Both the position numbers and the translations under genes were made by a program. A DNA stretch of 64,000 nt from Nocardioides cremeus (GTDB lineage Bacteria > Actinomycetota > Actinomycetes > Propionibacteriales > Nocardioidaceae): contig NZ_JAULSC010000020.1 in assembly GCF_030518195.1 (NCBI RefSeq), positions 1-64,000 of the forward strand, read 5' to 3'. Positions 1 to 8,149 of the stretch are shown here, in pieces (position 1 is the stretch's first letter; the number at the start of each line of letters is the position of its first letter). The notes under the pieces were generated by a model, which saw nothing but the letters and a program-made list of their open reading frames with translations, was not told where the DNA came from and made no database searches.

Positions 1-66
1 GCCCTGGTGGTCGTTGACCAGACGTACAGCCCTGGCCTTCAGCTCCTGATCGATCTTCTTCGGCAT
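1..66 (-). CDS. IS3-family transposase OrfA, N-terminal 22 residues (partial)
   Basis: The 22 visible residues (MPKKIDQELKARAVRLVNDH and two more) match the usual start of actinobacterial IS3-type OrfA, the small helix-turn-helix DNA-binding protein that in this family is joined to the DDE catalytic OrfB by programmed frameshifting. Start is ATG at 66 with AGGAGG nine bases upstream. The rest is beyond the window edge, so integrity of the transposase cannot be judged. Family known from memory of the N-terminal signature; confidence is limited by the short length. Confidence 0.72.
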   Translation of the reverse strand, partial: MPKKIDQELKARAVRLVNDHQG

Positions 67-120
67 GGTGCTCATCCTCCTGGACTCAAACAGGAGCGGC
101 ATCAAACCTGGGGCGCTTCA
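1..120 (-). mobile_element. Left end of an IS3-family insertion sequence (partial, runs off the window)
   Basis: Read on the minus strand, the end begins TGAAGCGCCCCAGG at position 120, a TG-starting GC-rich terminus typical of IS3-family elements in actinobacteria. It is followed by a short leader, an AGGAGG ribosome site (81-76) and the ATG of a transposase OrfA at 66. The open frame of the adjacent helicase stops matching its family exactly at position 120, so this is the insertion point. The other IS end and the target duplication lie outside the window. Confidence 0.75.
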
Positions 121-2062
121 CGGCCTTGTCCTTCGTGCGACGCAGCCCCCGGCCCAACTGCTGCAGGAAGATCGTGGCGCTCTCGGTGGGACGGAGGAAC
201 AGCACGGTGTCGACGTCGGGGATGTCGACACCTTCGTTGAAGACATCGACGGTAAACACCGCCTGGAGTCGGCCCTCGCGAAGATCCAGCAGGGTTCGCT
301 CCCGGTCGGCTTGGCGGGTTGCGCCGCTCACTGTCGCGGAGCGAACTCCGGCCTCGTTGAAGACCGTCGTCATGTACTCCGCATGTGCCACGCTGACGCA
401 GAAGCCGAGGGCTCGCATGGCGTCCGGGTTGGAGACCTTGTCTCTCAGTTGCCGCAGGACGAGCGCCGCCCGAGCCGTGTTGCCGGTGTAGACGTTCGCC
501 AGCTCAGCATCGTCGTACCGGCCGTGCTTCCAACCCACTCGCCGCAGGTCGGTGCCGTCAGCCACCGCGAAGTAGTGGAACGGGCACAGCAAGTCGGCGC
601 CCAGCGCATCCCACAGGCGCAGCTCGGCGGCGATTCGGCCGTTGAAGAAGGTGCGTACGTCGACCCCGTCGGCTCGCTCGGGCGTCGCCGTGAGCCCAAG
701 CAGCTCGCGAGGGGCGAGGTGTTCGATGAGACGCCGGTAGCTGGCGGCCTCGGCATGGTGGAACTCGTCGATCACCACGATGTCGAACGAATCGCTCGGG
801 ATCGTGGTCACGCCGTGGGAGGAGAGCGACTGGATGCTGGCGAAGACATGCCGGCCGCGTTCGGGCCGGATGCCGCCGACGTACAACTCGCCGAACGTGG
901 CGTCGGTCAACACCTCGCGGTAGGTCCGCAGCGCCTGTTCGAGGATCTCGCGGCGGTGCGCGACGAAGAGCAGCGACGGCTTGTCGCTGCCCCGACAGAG
1001 CCGCCGGTAGTCCAGGGCGGCGATCACGGTCTTGCCCGTGCCGGTGGCCGCTACCACCAGGTTGCGATGCCGATCGTGCACCTCTCGCTCGGCGTGGACC
1101 GCGTCGAGCATCTGCTGCTGGTAGGCGAACGGCCGCACCTCGAGGCCGGACAGATTGATGGTCACGCGACTGTGCTCTGTGCGGCCAGATGCCTCGCTGA
1201 GTGCATCGTCGAGTCGGTCGGCGTCGCGAGCGGGGTCGTAGACCTCGAAGCTGGGGTCGTTCCAGTAGGTGTCGAAGGTGGCTCGGAACTTGTCGAGCAG
1301 TGCTCCCGTCCCGGTGGTCGAGAGCCGCACGTTCCACTCCACCCCGTCCAGCAGTGCCGCCCGCGACAGGTTCGAGGAACCTACGTAGGCCGTGTCGAAG
1401 CCGGTCGACCGGCGAAACATCCACGCCTTGGCGTGCAGTCGCGTGCGAGCGGCGTCGTACTGGATGCGGACCTCTGCGCCGAAGTCGTTGACCAGTCGGT
1501 CAAGGGCGCGCCGCTCGGTCGCACCCATGTACGTCGTGGTCAGAACGCGGAGCGGTGCCTCGCGGTCGCGCAGGCGCGACAGCTCGGTCTCGAGCAATCT
1601 GAGACCGTGCCACTTCACGAACGCGCAGAGCAGATCAACCTCGTTGCTGGTGTCGATCTCGGCGCGTAGTTCGGAGCCCAGATTGGGCTCCCCTCGGGTG
1701 TTCGTGAGCAACGCCGGCTCGGCCAGCGGTGTGTTGGGCCGAGTGTTCGAGAGGCCGGAAGAGCCCAGCAGGCCCGGGCGGCTGATGCGTTTCAGCTGTC
1801 GGGCCGGGGCGGATACCTCTGCTTCTTGGGCCTGGAGCACTGTCAGCAGGTCGTTCACCATCGCTACCCGACGAGCGGGGTCCGGCGTAGCCGATAGGGC
1901 ACGGCGGGTTGCGTCGTAGACGTGCCGGGCGAGGACGTGCGGCTGATGTGCGGCATCGATTGGCTCGACGGTGGCCGCATTGCCCAGGGGTATCAGCGAT
2001 TGTTCGAGCTCGCTGCTGAGCATCGCTTCGTAGAGGCCGTCGGGCAGGGGGTGACTACTCAT
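86..2062 (-). CDS. PLD-nuclease/DEAD-box helicase, C-terminus truncated by IS insertion
   Basis: The 658-residue product has an N-terminal phospholipase-D-like nuclease domain with an HxK...D...GSxN motif near residues 210-231. A superfamily 2 helicase core follows: Walker A (GTGKT) near 335, DEFH box, TATPE, and motif VI QQLGRGLRR near the end. Full-length relatives run to about 1000 residues with a DUF3427-type C-terminal region. Here the frame enters the IS end at position 120 and gains about ten foreign residues before TGA at 88-86. All ATPase motifs survive but the C-terminal domain is lost, so it may be a broken gene. Start is ATG at 2062 with a weak GGGA ribosome site. Substrate unknown; probably DNA repair or defence by family. 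Confidence 0.8.
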   Translation of the reverse strand: MSSHPLPDGLYEAMLSSELEQSLIPLGNAATVEPIDAAHQPHVLARHVYDATRRALSATPDPARRVAMVNDLLTVLQAQEAEVSAPARQLKRISRPGLLGSSGLSNTRPNTPLAEPALLTNTRGEPNLGSELRAEIDTSNEVDLLCAFVKWHGLRLLETELSRLRDREAPLRVLTTTYMGATERRALDRLVNDFGAEVRIQYDAARTRLHAKAWMFRRSTGFDTAYVGSSNLSRAALLDGVEWNVRLSTTGTGALLDKFRATFDTYWNDPSFEVYDPARDADRLDDALSEASGRTEHSRVTINLSGLEVRPFAYQQQMLDAVHAEREVHDRHRNLVVAATGTGKTVIAALDYRRLCRGSDKPSLLFVAHRREILEQALRTYREVLTDATFGELYVGGIRPERGRHVFASIQSLSSHGVTTIPSDSFDIVVIDEFHHAEAASYRRLIEHLAPRELLGLTATPERADGVDVRTFFNGRIAAELRLWDALGADLLCPFHYFAVADGTDLRRVGWKHGRYDDAELANVYTGNTARAALVLRQLRDKVSNPDAMRALGFCVSVAHAEYMTTVFNEAGVRSATVSGATRQADRERTLLDLREGRLQAVFTVDVFNEGVDIPDVDTVLFLRPTESATIFLQQLGRGLRRTKDKAVKRPRFDAAPV

Positions 2063-2153
2063 CGGAGTCAGCTTCCCTGAAGTAAAGCCCTGCTGTCCGG
2101 CAATCCGCGGGCTCTGCGCGCCTCTCGACGACCTGGCAGCCCGCGCGCTGACC

Positions 2154-2267
2154 TCAACCGCCGCGCGTCACCGGCTCCCCGCAGGTCGGGCAGAGCACCT
2201 GCTCGGCCGGCTCGCCGGGCCGGGTCCGGCCTCGCTGCCCACAGAAGTCGCACACCCAGGTCTCCAT
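2154..2267 (-). CDS. Small zinc-ribbon protein, 37 residues
   Basis: Short ORF METWVCDFCGQ...CPTCGEPVTRGG with two CxxC knuckles about 17 residues apart, the pattern of a rubredoxin-like or zinc-ribbon metal site. It has an ATG start with GGAGG eight bases upstream and lies between the divergent permease gene and the helicase, reading toward the helicase. Charged linker residues join the two knuckles. Its length is below usual gene-caller limits. Function is unknown; a zinc-binding structural or regulatory role is inferred only from the four cysteines. Confidence 0.6.
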   Translation of the reverse strand: METWVCDFCGQRGRTRPGEPAEQVLCPTCGEPVTRGG

Positions 2268-2341
2268 CCGTGCAGCCTCCCCGAGGCCGCCGACCGTCCT
2301 CACGACGCGCCTCGACGTGACCTGCGAGCGGTCGCGACGCG

Positions 2342-2421
2342 CCGATCAAACATAACCAATTCGGCAAACTCTATAAAGTTAGGTTACTTTGGCTACTCAC
2401 TCACCTTGAAGTACCTAGGAG
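2342..2421 (+). promoter_or_regulatory. AT-rich upstream region and ribosome site of the TauE/SafE gene
   Basis: This is one of the few AT-rich stretches in the window. It contains TAGGTT (2380-2385), which fits a -10 TANNNT, inside TTAGGTTA (2379-2386), which resembles one half of a DtxR/IdeR-type iron box without a convincing second half. AGGAG at 2417-2421 sits seven bases before the ATG at 2429. The region is shared with the divergent zinc-ribbon ORF. Regulator identity is speculative. Confidence 0.3.
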
Positions 2422-2428
2422 CACGCAC

Positions 2429-3331
2429 ATGTGGTTGGTCGCAGCCTTCGCCCTCGCCGGCGGTTTGGCCCAGCTCGTCGACGGGACGCTGGGGATGGGC
2501 TTCGGGGTCACCTCGGCCACCGTGCTCCTGGCGCTCGGCGTCGCCCCCGCTACTGCCAGCGCGGCGACGCACGCCGCCAAGCTGCCCACGACGCTGATCT
2601 CGGGGCTCTCCCACTGGCGCGTCGGCAACATCGACAAGGCGATCCTGATCCGGGTGGCGGTCCCCGGTGCGATCGGCGGCTTCCTCGGTGCCGTGGTGCT
2701 GACCTCGATCAGCCTGGCCGCCGCCAAGAGCGGGATGGCGGCGCTGCTGCTGTTCTTCGGTGCGGTGATCCTGATGCGCTTCGGCTTTGGCCTGCGCATC
2801 ATCCCGACCCCCAAGTCGGGTCACACCGCGCGCTGGCTCGCCCCGATCGGGCTGCTGGGCGGCTTCGTCGACGCCACCGGCGGCGGCGGCTGGGGCCCCG
2901 TCGTCACGCCCAGCCTGATGACCGTCACCAGCCACGAGCCCCGCAAGGTCGTCGGCACCACCAACGCCGCCGAGTTCGCCGTCGCGGTCTCGGTCTCCCT
3001 CGGCTTCGTCACCGGCGCGGCCCACCAGGACATCCCGTGGTTGCCGGTGCTCGGACTGGTCCTCGGCGGCGTCATCGTGGCCCCCATCGCCGCCCGCCTG
3101 GCCGGCCGGCTGCCGCACGCCCCGATGGGCGTGATGGTCGGCGGACTGATCATCCTGGTCAACAGCGTCGTCGTCCTCGCGGCCTTCGCCGACCTCCCGT
3201 TGGTCCTCGACCTGGCCCTGATGGTCGGCTGGCTGCTCCTCGTCGGTCGCATCGCCCGGGCCGCGTGGCGCCGCGAGCGCGCCGAGCGGCTCGCTGCCTC
3301 CGCGCCGGTCGCCGAGCCCGCCCTGGTCTGA
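2429..3331 (+). CDS. TauE/SafE family membrane permease (sulfite/organosulfonate exporter type)
   Basis: A 300-residue hydrophobic protein with about eight membrane segments. Two related halves carry the family's glycine-rich motifs: an early DGTLGMGFGVTSA and a later FVDATGGGGWGPVVTPSL near residues 145-165. TauE/SafE proteins export sulfite, sulfoacetate or similar anions, and the exact substrate cannot be read from sequence. Start is ATG at 2429 with AGGAG upstream. It stands alone, transcribed away from the helicase region, with a short gap to the secreted hydrolase. Confidence 0.85.
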   Translation: MWLVAAFALAGGLAQLVDGTLGMGFGVTSATVLLALGVAPATASAATHAAKLPTTLISGLSHWRVGNIDKAILIRVAVPGAIGGFLGAVVLTSISLAAAKSGMAALLLFFGAVILMRFGFGLRIIPTPKSGHTARWLAPIGLLGGFVDATGGGGWGPVVTPSLMTVTSHEPRKVVGTTNAAEFAVAVSVSLGFVTGAAHQDIPWLPVLGLVLGGVIVAPIAARLAGRLPHAPMGVMVGGLIILVNSVVVLAAFADLPLVLDLALMVGWLLLVGRIARAAWRRERAERLAASAPVAEPALV

Positions 3332-3380
3332 GCGCCCTCGGGGACGCGTAACGACCGTCACCCTGCGCCGTTGGACCGGC

Positions 3381-5723
3381 ATGCTCCGGAACCTGCGCCC
3401 CCTGCTCGCTCCTGCCGTCGCGGCGGGCCTGGTCCTGGGGCTGGGGGTCGCCCCGGCGCAGGGGGTCTCGACAGGCTCGACCAACGAAGGACGCTCGACC
3501 AGCGAGAGGGGACTCCCGGAGGGGGCGCCGGCGGCGGCGACGCGGGCCGAGCCCGAGCTCGACAAGCCGAAGGGCTGGCCCTTCGCCCAGCGGGTCTCGC
3601 GCACCTCGGGCACCGAGCGGCTGCACGGGGGAGCGTCGTACTGGACCGACTTCGTCTACGACGCGTACGGCGCGGCCCTGCCCAGCGGGTTCAGCCTCGA
3701 CAACATCGCCACGCTGGCGCCCGAGCAGGGCGTCTACGAGCAGCCGGGCAGGGCGGCCGGCAACGGCGCCGACGTGTTCGTCGCGGCCACCGGCAAGGAC
3801 CGGCGCGCGTCGTACTGGCGGGTGGACTGGACGACGCTGGCCAGCCCCGACGTTCCGCTCGCGGTGTGGGCCTTCGACACCGACCGCGACGCCACCACCG
3901 GCGTGGACACCTGGCCGGGTGCCGCCGGGGTCACCTCGCCGGGGCTCGAGCAGGCGCTGGTCGTCTCGAGCCGCGGCGCCTGGCTGCACGACCTCACCAC
4001 CGGCGACGTCACCGACGTGACCCGCCGCGGCGGCCGGCTCACCGTCGACGAGTCCACTCGGTCCTTCACGGTGCGGGTGCCGAAGCAGCTGCTGCGCGCC
4101 CGCGGCTCCTGGCGGGTCCGGCTCGCCGCCGGCCTCGCCGACGAGACCGGTGAGGCGATGGCGGCCCCGACCCTCGCCGGCGGCGCGCCGCTGCCGCCCG
4201 GGTCCACGCACGTCTACAACCTCGCCTTCCGCACCCCCGAGCAGGAGACCCCGGTCGTCACCGACAGCCGGACCGCTGGCCTGGTCGCCGCCTTCCAGGC
4301 CGTCGCTGCCGGCAACCCGCTCACCGACCAGCTCGGCGCCGACGGGCTCGCGCGCTTCGTCACCGGCAACTTCTGGATGGAGGACGCCCAGGCCGACGCG
4401 CTCGCCGCCGGCGACGCCTCCGCGTTCTCCCACGTCGTGCGCTGGCGCGACCTGCGCCGCAAGACGCGCACCCGCGAGCCGCTGGTGCACGGCCCCAGCA
4501 ACCGCTGGTACCTCTCCCGCCTCGACCTCGGCGAGGGCATCGTGGCCGACGAGGGCCAGGGCAGCGGCGACGGCGCCCCCAACTACCTCTCCCCGGTGCA
4601 GCCCTACTCCGTCTACGTGCCCACCTCCTACCGCCGCGGCGACGCCGCCCCGCTGACCTGGACGCTGCACTCGCTCGGCGTCAACCACAACCAGTACGCC
4701 GGCTACGACCCGCAGCTGATCGAGAGCCTCTGCGAGGAGCGCGACTCCATCTGCGCCGGCACGCTGGGCCGCGGCCCCGACGGCTGGTACTTCGACGAGG
4801 CCGAGGTCGACTACTGGCAGGTCTGGCGCGCCCTCGCCGACGGCTTCGACCTCGACCCGACGCGCACCGTGCTGACCGGCTACTCGATGGGCGGCTGGGC
4901 CGGCTACCACCTCGGCCTCGCGCACCCCGACCTGTACGCCGAGGTCGTCGTGCTCGCCGGCCCGCCCCAGTGCGGGGTGTCGCTCGACGCCGACCAGATC
5001 GTCTCGCCCTCGTTCGGCGGGCGCTGCACGAGCGACGGGACGGCGTACGACCTGGTCGGCAACGCGACCTGGCTGCCGTTCCGGATCGGGCACGGCAACC
5101 TCGACCAGCTGGTGCCGTTCACCTCGGTCGAGCGCCAGGTCGCCCGCTTCGAGGAGGCCGGGCTGCGGCACCGGTTCGTGCGCTACCCCGGCGAGGACCA
5201 CCTGGTCTTCGCGATCCAGGACCGGTTCGCGACCGTGATCGACGGGCTCGGGCTGCCGACCGTCGAGCGCGACCCGCGCGACATCGACTTCACCTGGCGT
5301 CCGCACCTGACCCGGCGCGGGCTCGGGATCGGCGCGACCACGGCCTACTGGACCGGCGACCTCGCCGCCCGCGACTCCGGGCCCGGCACTCTCGCCCGGG
5401 TGCGCGCCACCTCGCAGCGCATCGCCGACCGCGAGCACCTGCCGGTCAGCACCGGCCCGGTGCCGGTGGTCAGCCCGCTGCCGGCGCTGCTCTCGGAGAC
5501 CACCTGGGAGGACGGCGAGGCGCTGCCCGTGCGCGACCGGATGGTGCTGCGGCTCGACAACGTCTCGCGCGTCAGCGTCGACCTCGACCGTGCGCGCTGG
5601 CGCTGCGGCCCCCTGCGCGTCGTCTCCGACGGCGACGCCGTCGTGCGGCTGGTGCGCGGCGACCGGGTGGTGCGAGTGCTGCGGGTCGGCGACGGCAAGC
5701 AGGTCGTACGCCGCGCCTGCTGA
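3381..5723 (+). CDS. Large secreted alpha/beta hydrolase (esterase/peptidase-like)
   Basis: A 780-residue protein with an N-terminal signal peptide ending near APAQG (residue ~30), a long beta-rich middle region, and a C-terminal alpha/beta-hydrolase domain. The nucleophile elbow GYSMGGWAG puts the likely catalytic serine near residue 502, and GEDHLVF near 610 supplies a candidate histidine. The pattern resembles prolyl-oligopeptidase or PHB-depolymerase-type esterases, but the substrate is unknown. A REP-like repeat is translated right after the signal peptide. Start ATG at 3381 is chosen because it opens the signal peptide. It follows the permease by 49 bases and converges with the ABC operon downstream. 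Confidence 0.75.
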   Translation: MLRNLRPLLAPAVAAGLVLGLGVAPAQGVSTGSTNEGRSTSERGLPEGAPAAATRAEPELDKPKGWPFAQRVSRTSGTERLHGGASYWTDFVYDAYGAALPSGFSLDNIATLAPEQGVYEQPGRAAGNGADVFVAATGKDRRASYWRVDWTTLASPDVPLAVWAFDTDRDATTGVDTWPGAAGVTSPGLEQALVVSSRGAWLHDLTTGDVTDVTRRGGRLTVDESTRSFTVRVPKQLLRARGSWRVRLAAGLADETGEAMAAPTLAGGAPLPPGSTHVYNLAFRTPEQETPVVTDSRTAGLVAAFQAVAAGNPLTDQLGADGLARFVTGNFWMEDAQADALAAGDASAFSHVVRWRDLRRKTRTREPLVHGPSNRWYLSRLDLGEGIVADEGQGSGDGAPNYLSPVQPYSVYVPTSYRRGDAAPLTWTLHSLGVNHNQYAGYDPQLIESLCEERDSICAGTLGRGPDGWYFDEAEVDYWQVWRALADGFDLDPTRTVLTGYSMGGWAGYHLGLAHPDLYAEVVVLAGPPQCGVSLDADQIVSPSFGGRCTSDGTAYDLVGNATWLPFRIGHGNLDQLVPFTSVERQVARFEEAGLRHRFVRYPGEDHLVFAIQDRFATVIDGLGLPTVERDPRDIDFTWRPHLTRRGLGIGATTAYWTGDLAARDSGPGTLARVRATSQRIADREHLPVSTGPVPVVSPLPALLSETTWEDGEALPVRDRMVLRLDNVSRVSVDLDRARWRCGPLRVVSDGDAVVRLVRGDRVVRVLRVGDGKQVVRRAC
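3464..3512. repeat. REP-like GGTCTCGACAGGCTCGACC element inside a coding region
   Basis: The element starts GGTCTCGACAGGCTCGACCA and repeats GCTCGACCA once more. On the minus strand it reads as VEPVETP, the well-known translation signature of a dispersed palindromic repeat common in Propionibacteriales genomes. It lies in frame just after the signal peptide of the secreted hydrolase and adds about 17 low-complexity residues (VSTGSTNEGRSTSERGL). Confidence 0.55.
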
Positions 5724-5750
5724 GGGTCCCGATCCTGACCCTCTCCGGCG

Positions 5751-6347
5751 TCACCCGACCGACCACCGGGCCGGCCACAACGCTCCGAGCCAGGCCGCGG
5801 CACCTGCCGCGCCGACCACGAGCCAGAACGTCAGCGCCGCCTGGTCGAACCCGGTCATCGGGAAGACCGTGGACCACCCGAGGAGCGTCGTCACCACCAC
5901 CAGCCCGAGCACGGTCAGGACGACGCCGCCGGCCAGCGTCGCCCCCGGGCTCGGGACCTCTCGGCGCGACGCCAGGGCAGCGGTGCCCGTGGTGAGCAGG
6001 ATGGTGGCGCCCCCCAGGAGCCACCAGCCCGACCGGTCCAAGGGGAGGTCGCCGGGCCGGGCCACGACGAGCAGGCCCCACACCCCGAGCGGGAGAGCGG
6101 CCGCGGTCAGCCGCGTCGTACGCCGCCAGGCGCCGCCGCGCGGGGTGACCGCGACGACGGGCAGCGCCGCCTCGTCGTAGAGGAAGACGGTCGCGGTGGC
6201 GCAGCAGGCCAGCACCCCCGGGAGCAGGACCAGCGCTGCGGAGGGCCACCTGGCGAGCAACCCGGCGAGGAGTCCTGCGGCCACGCAGCAGCCGAGCACA
6301 GCCGTCCAGGGGATGCCGCGGCGCAGGTGCCACCAGCGCACGGTCAC
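5751..6347 (-). CDS. Membrane protein of ABC operon (second membrane subunit)
   Basis: A 198-residue, strongly hydrophobic protein with about six predicted membrane segments and no recognisable soluble domain. GTG start at 6347 overlaps the previous permease stop as GTGA, implying translational coupling. It is the last gene of the sigma factor/anti-sigma/ABC unit, so it is probably a second membrane component or partner of the transporter. Longer in-frame starts further upstream overlap the permease gene and give arginine-rich nonsense sequence, so they were rejected. Confidence 0.6.
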   Translation of the reverse strand: MTVRWWHLRRGIPWTAVLGCCVAAGLLAGLLARWPSAALVLLPGVLACCATATVFLYDEAALPVVAVTPRGGAWRRTTRLTAAALPLGVWGLLVVARPGDLPLDRSGWWLLGGATILLTTGTAALASRREVPSPGATLAGGVVLTVLGLVVVTTLLGWSTVFPMTGFDQAALTFWLVVGAAGAAAWLGALWPARWSVG

Positions 6348-7240
6348 TCCGAGACGGAGCGGGGGTTGACGGGGGAGACCTGGGTCTCGGCGTTGCCGGT
6401 GGTCATCGCGAGTGCCAGGCAGACGAGGCCGACGACCACGACGCCCGCGACGAGGCCGCGCAGCCGCGGGGTGCGGGCTGTCGGGTCGTGCCAGACGGCG
6501 ACCAGCGCGGCAGCGGCGCACAGGCACAGCACGTAGCCGAGGTAGGCCAGCGGGTTGCCCTCGTAGATCCATGCCGTGCCGTCCGGCATCGTCCCGGAGT
6601 GGAACATCGCCCACGGCACCCACAGCCGCAGCTCGACCGAGTCGCCGTCGGAGAGCGGCAGCTGGCTGACCATCGTCACGGCGACCAGCACGACCACGAC
6701 CACGGCGGCGGCGCCGGGGAAGCTCAGCCACCGTCCGGTGAGCACGCCCAGCAGGGCACCGCCCAGGCAGGCGACGGGACCGAGGGCGACCAGGATGCTC
6801 CACACCTGCCAGTCGGGCATGGTGTCGAACCACCACTCCTGCGGGGAGACCCCCTTGACCTGCACGAGCACCAGCAGCGTCGCCACCCAGGCCACGCCGG
6901 CCGCGAACGGGACCAGGCAGGCGACGACGAGCGCCGTCGTGCGTCGCGCCTCCGTGCGCGGCGCCGTCGCGACCGCTTCCACGGCGACCTCGGTGGAGCG
7001 GGTGAGGCGGGCGGTCGCCACGAGGCTGGTCAGGCCGATGAAGAACGCGGGGACCACCGGCGTGGAGAGCATGTCGCGGAAGTCGGGGTGGTCGTCGAGG
7101 AGGTACAGCAGGGCCAGGACCGTGAAGGTGAGGACCACGCCAACGACGAACACCGGGTGGCGGGCGAGGCGACGGGCCTCGATGGCGGCCATCGGGCCGA
7201 GGCTCGAGGCGCGTTCGGGCGAGATCGTGGTGCTGGTCAT
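6344..7240 (-). CDS. ABC transporter permease-like membrane protein
   Basis: A 298-residue polytopic membrane protein beginning with a short cytoplasmic segment (EARRLARHPVF), then six or so membrane helices, in the style of ABC-2/NatB-like permeases. It lies 39 bases downstream of the ATPase gene and overlaps the next membrane gene by four bases. Such permeases act with the neighbouring ATPase to export peptides, antibiotics or lipids; the substrate is not evident. ATG start at 7240. Confidence 0.7.
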   Translation of the reverse strand: MTSTTISPERASSLGPMAAIEARRLARHPVFVVGVVLTFTVLALLYLLDDHPDFRDMLSTPVVPAFFIGLTSLVATARLTRSTEVAVEAVATAPRTEARRTTALVVACLVPFAAGVAWVATLLVLVQVKGVSPQEWWFDTMPDWQVWSILVALGPVACLGGALLGVLTGRWLSFPGAAAVVVVVLVAVTMVSQLPLSDGDSVELRLWVPWAMFHSGTMPDGTAWIYEGNPLAYLGYVLCLCAAAALVAVWHDPTARTPRLRGLVAGVVVVGLVCLALAMTTGNAETQVSPVNPRSVSE

Positions 7241-7279
7241 GGCGTGCTCCTGGCGAGGGTCGGGTGGAAGGGGTGCGGG

Positions 7280-8149
7280 TCAGGCGGGCGCGCGGACGGT
7301 GCGGGCCTCGGCGCCGAGCATCAGCAGGTAGGCGTCCTCAAGCGTGGGCTCGGTCTCGACCGCTCCGGGCGGAGGTGTGCCACCGACCACGTGGTGGCGA
7401 CCGGTGCCGGTGCGCCAGCTCACGAGCGCGTCGCTCCCGGGCTCGTCCGAGAGCCAGACGCGGCCGGCCGCGGTGGCGACGAGCTCGGTGACGGGCCCGT
7501 CGAAGCGGACCGTCCCGCCAGCCAGGACCACGACCCGCTCGCACAGCGCGGCGACGTCCTCGGTCTGGTGTGTGGAGAGCAGGACGGTGCACCGGTCGGC
7601 GATGACGGACAGAGTGCGGCGCAGGTCGGCACGCTGGGTCGGGTCGAGGCCGGTCGTGGGCTCGTCGAGCACCAGGATGCGGGGCTCGCCCAGCAGCGCC
7701 TGGGCCAGCGCGACCCGCCGGCGCTGGCCCCCGGAGAGCCTGCGCACCTTCTTGGTGGCCGAACCGGCCAGCCCCACCAGGTCCAGGACCCGGCGGACCT
7801 CCCGGTGCCGGCGGTCCCGGTCGTTCCACTCCTTGAGCACGGCCACGTACTCGACGAAGCCGAAGGCGGTCATGTCGCTGGGGTAGCCCAGCTCTTGGGG
7901 GAGGTAGCCCAGCTGGCGTCGGATCGCGGTCAGCTCGTCGTGCGAGCCCTGCGGGTCGCGGCCCAGGAGGCTGAGTCGTCCCCCGTCGGCGGCGATGGAG
8001 GTGGCGACGATCCTCAGCAGCGTGGTCTTGCCGGCGCCGTTGGGCCCGAGCAGTCCGGTGACGCCTCGGTCGAAGCCGAGGTCGACCACGTCCAGGGCTC
8101 GGGTGCGGCCGTACGTCTTGGAGATGGCGTCGAGCTGGACGGCGTTCAC
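7280..8149 (-). CDS. ABC transporter ATP-binding protein
   Basis: A 289-residue nucleotide-binding subunit with Walker A (GPNGAGKTTLL) near residue 35, Q-loop GYLPQELG near 85, signature LSGGQRRR near 140, Walker B ILVLDEPTTGLD near 160, and an H-loop histidine in LLSTHQ. The C-terminal 70 residues form the accessory region typical of CcmA/NatA-type exporters. GTG start overlaps the anti-sigma stop (GTGA), coupling its synthesis to the regulator. With the two downstream membrane proteins it likely forms an exporter controlled by the sigma factor upstream. Confidence 0.88.
   Translation of the reverse strand: MNAVQLDAISKTYGRTRALDVVDLGFDRGVTGLLGPNGAGKTTLLRIVATSIAADGGRLSLLGRDPQGSHDELTAIRRQLGYLPQELGYPSDMTAFGFVEYVAVLKEWNDRDRRHREVRRVLDLVGLAGSATKKVRRLSGGQRRRVALAQALLGEPRILVLDEPTTGLDPTQRADLRRTLSVIADRCTVLLSTHQTEDVAALCERVVVLAGGTVRFDGPVTELVATAAGRVWLSDEPGSDALVSWRTGTGRHHVVGGTPPPGAVETEPTLEDAYLLMLGAEARTVRAPA

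Noticed and set aside
2379..2386. Full DtxR/IdeR iron box upstream of the TauE/SafE gene
   Set aside because: Only one half-site (TTAGGTTA) is present; the palindromic partner is missing.
3159..5438. Long minus-strand frame (759 residues) over the secreted hydrolase
   Set aside because: It is an antisense shadow of a GC-rich gene with a signal peptide and hydrolase motifs on the plus strand; the antisense product is Gly/Arg/Val-rich with no domain.
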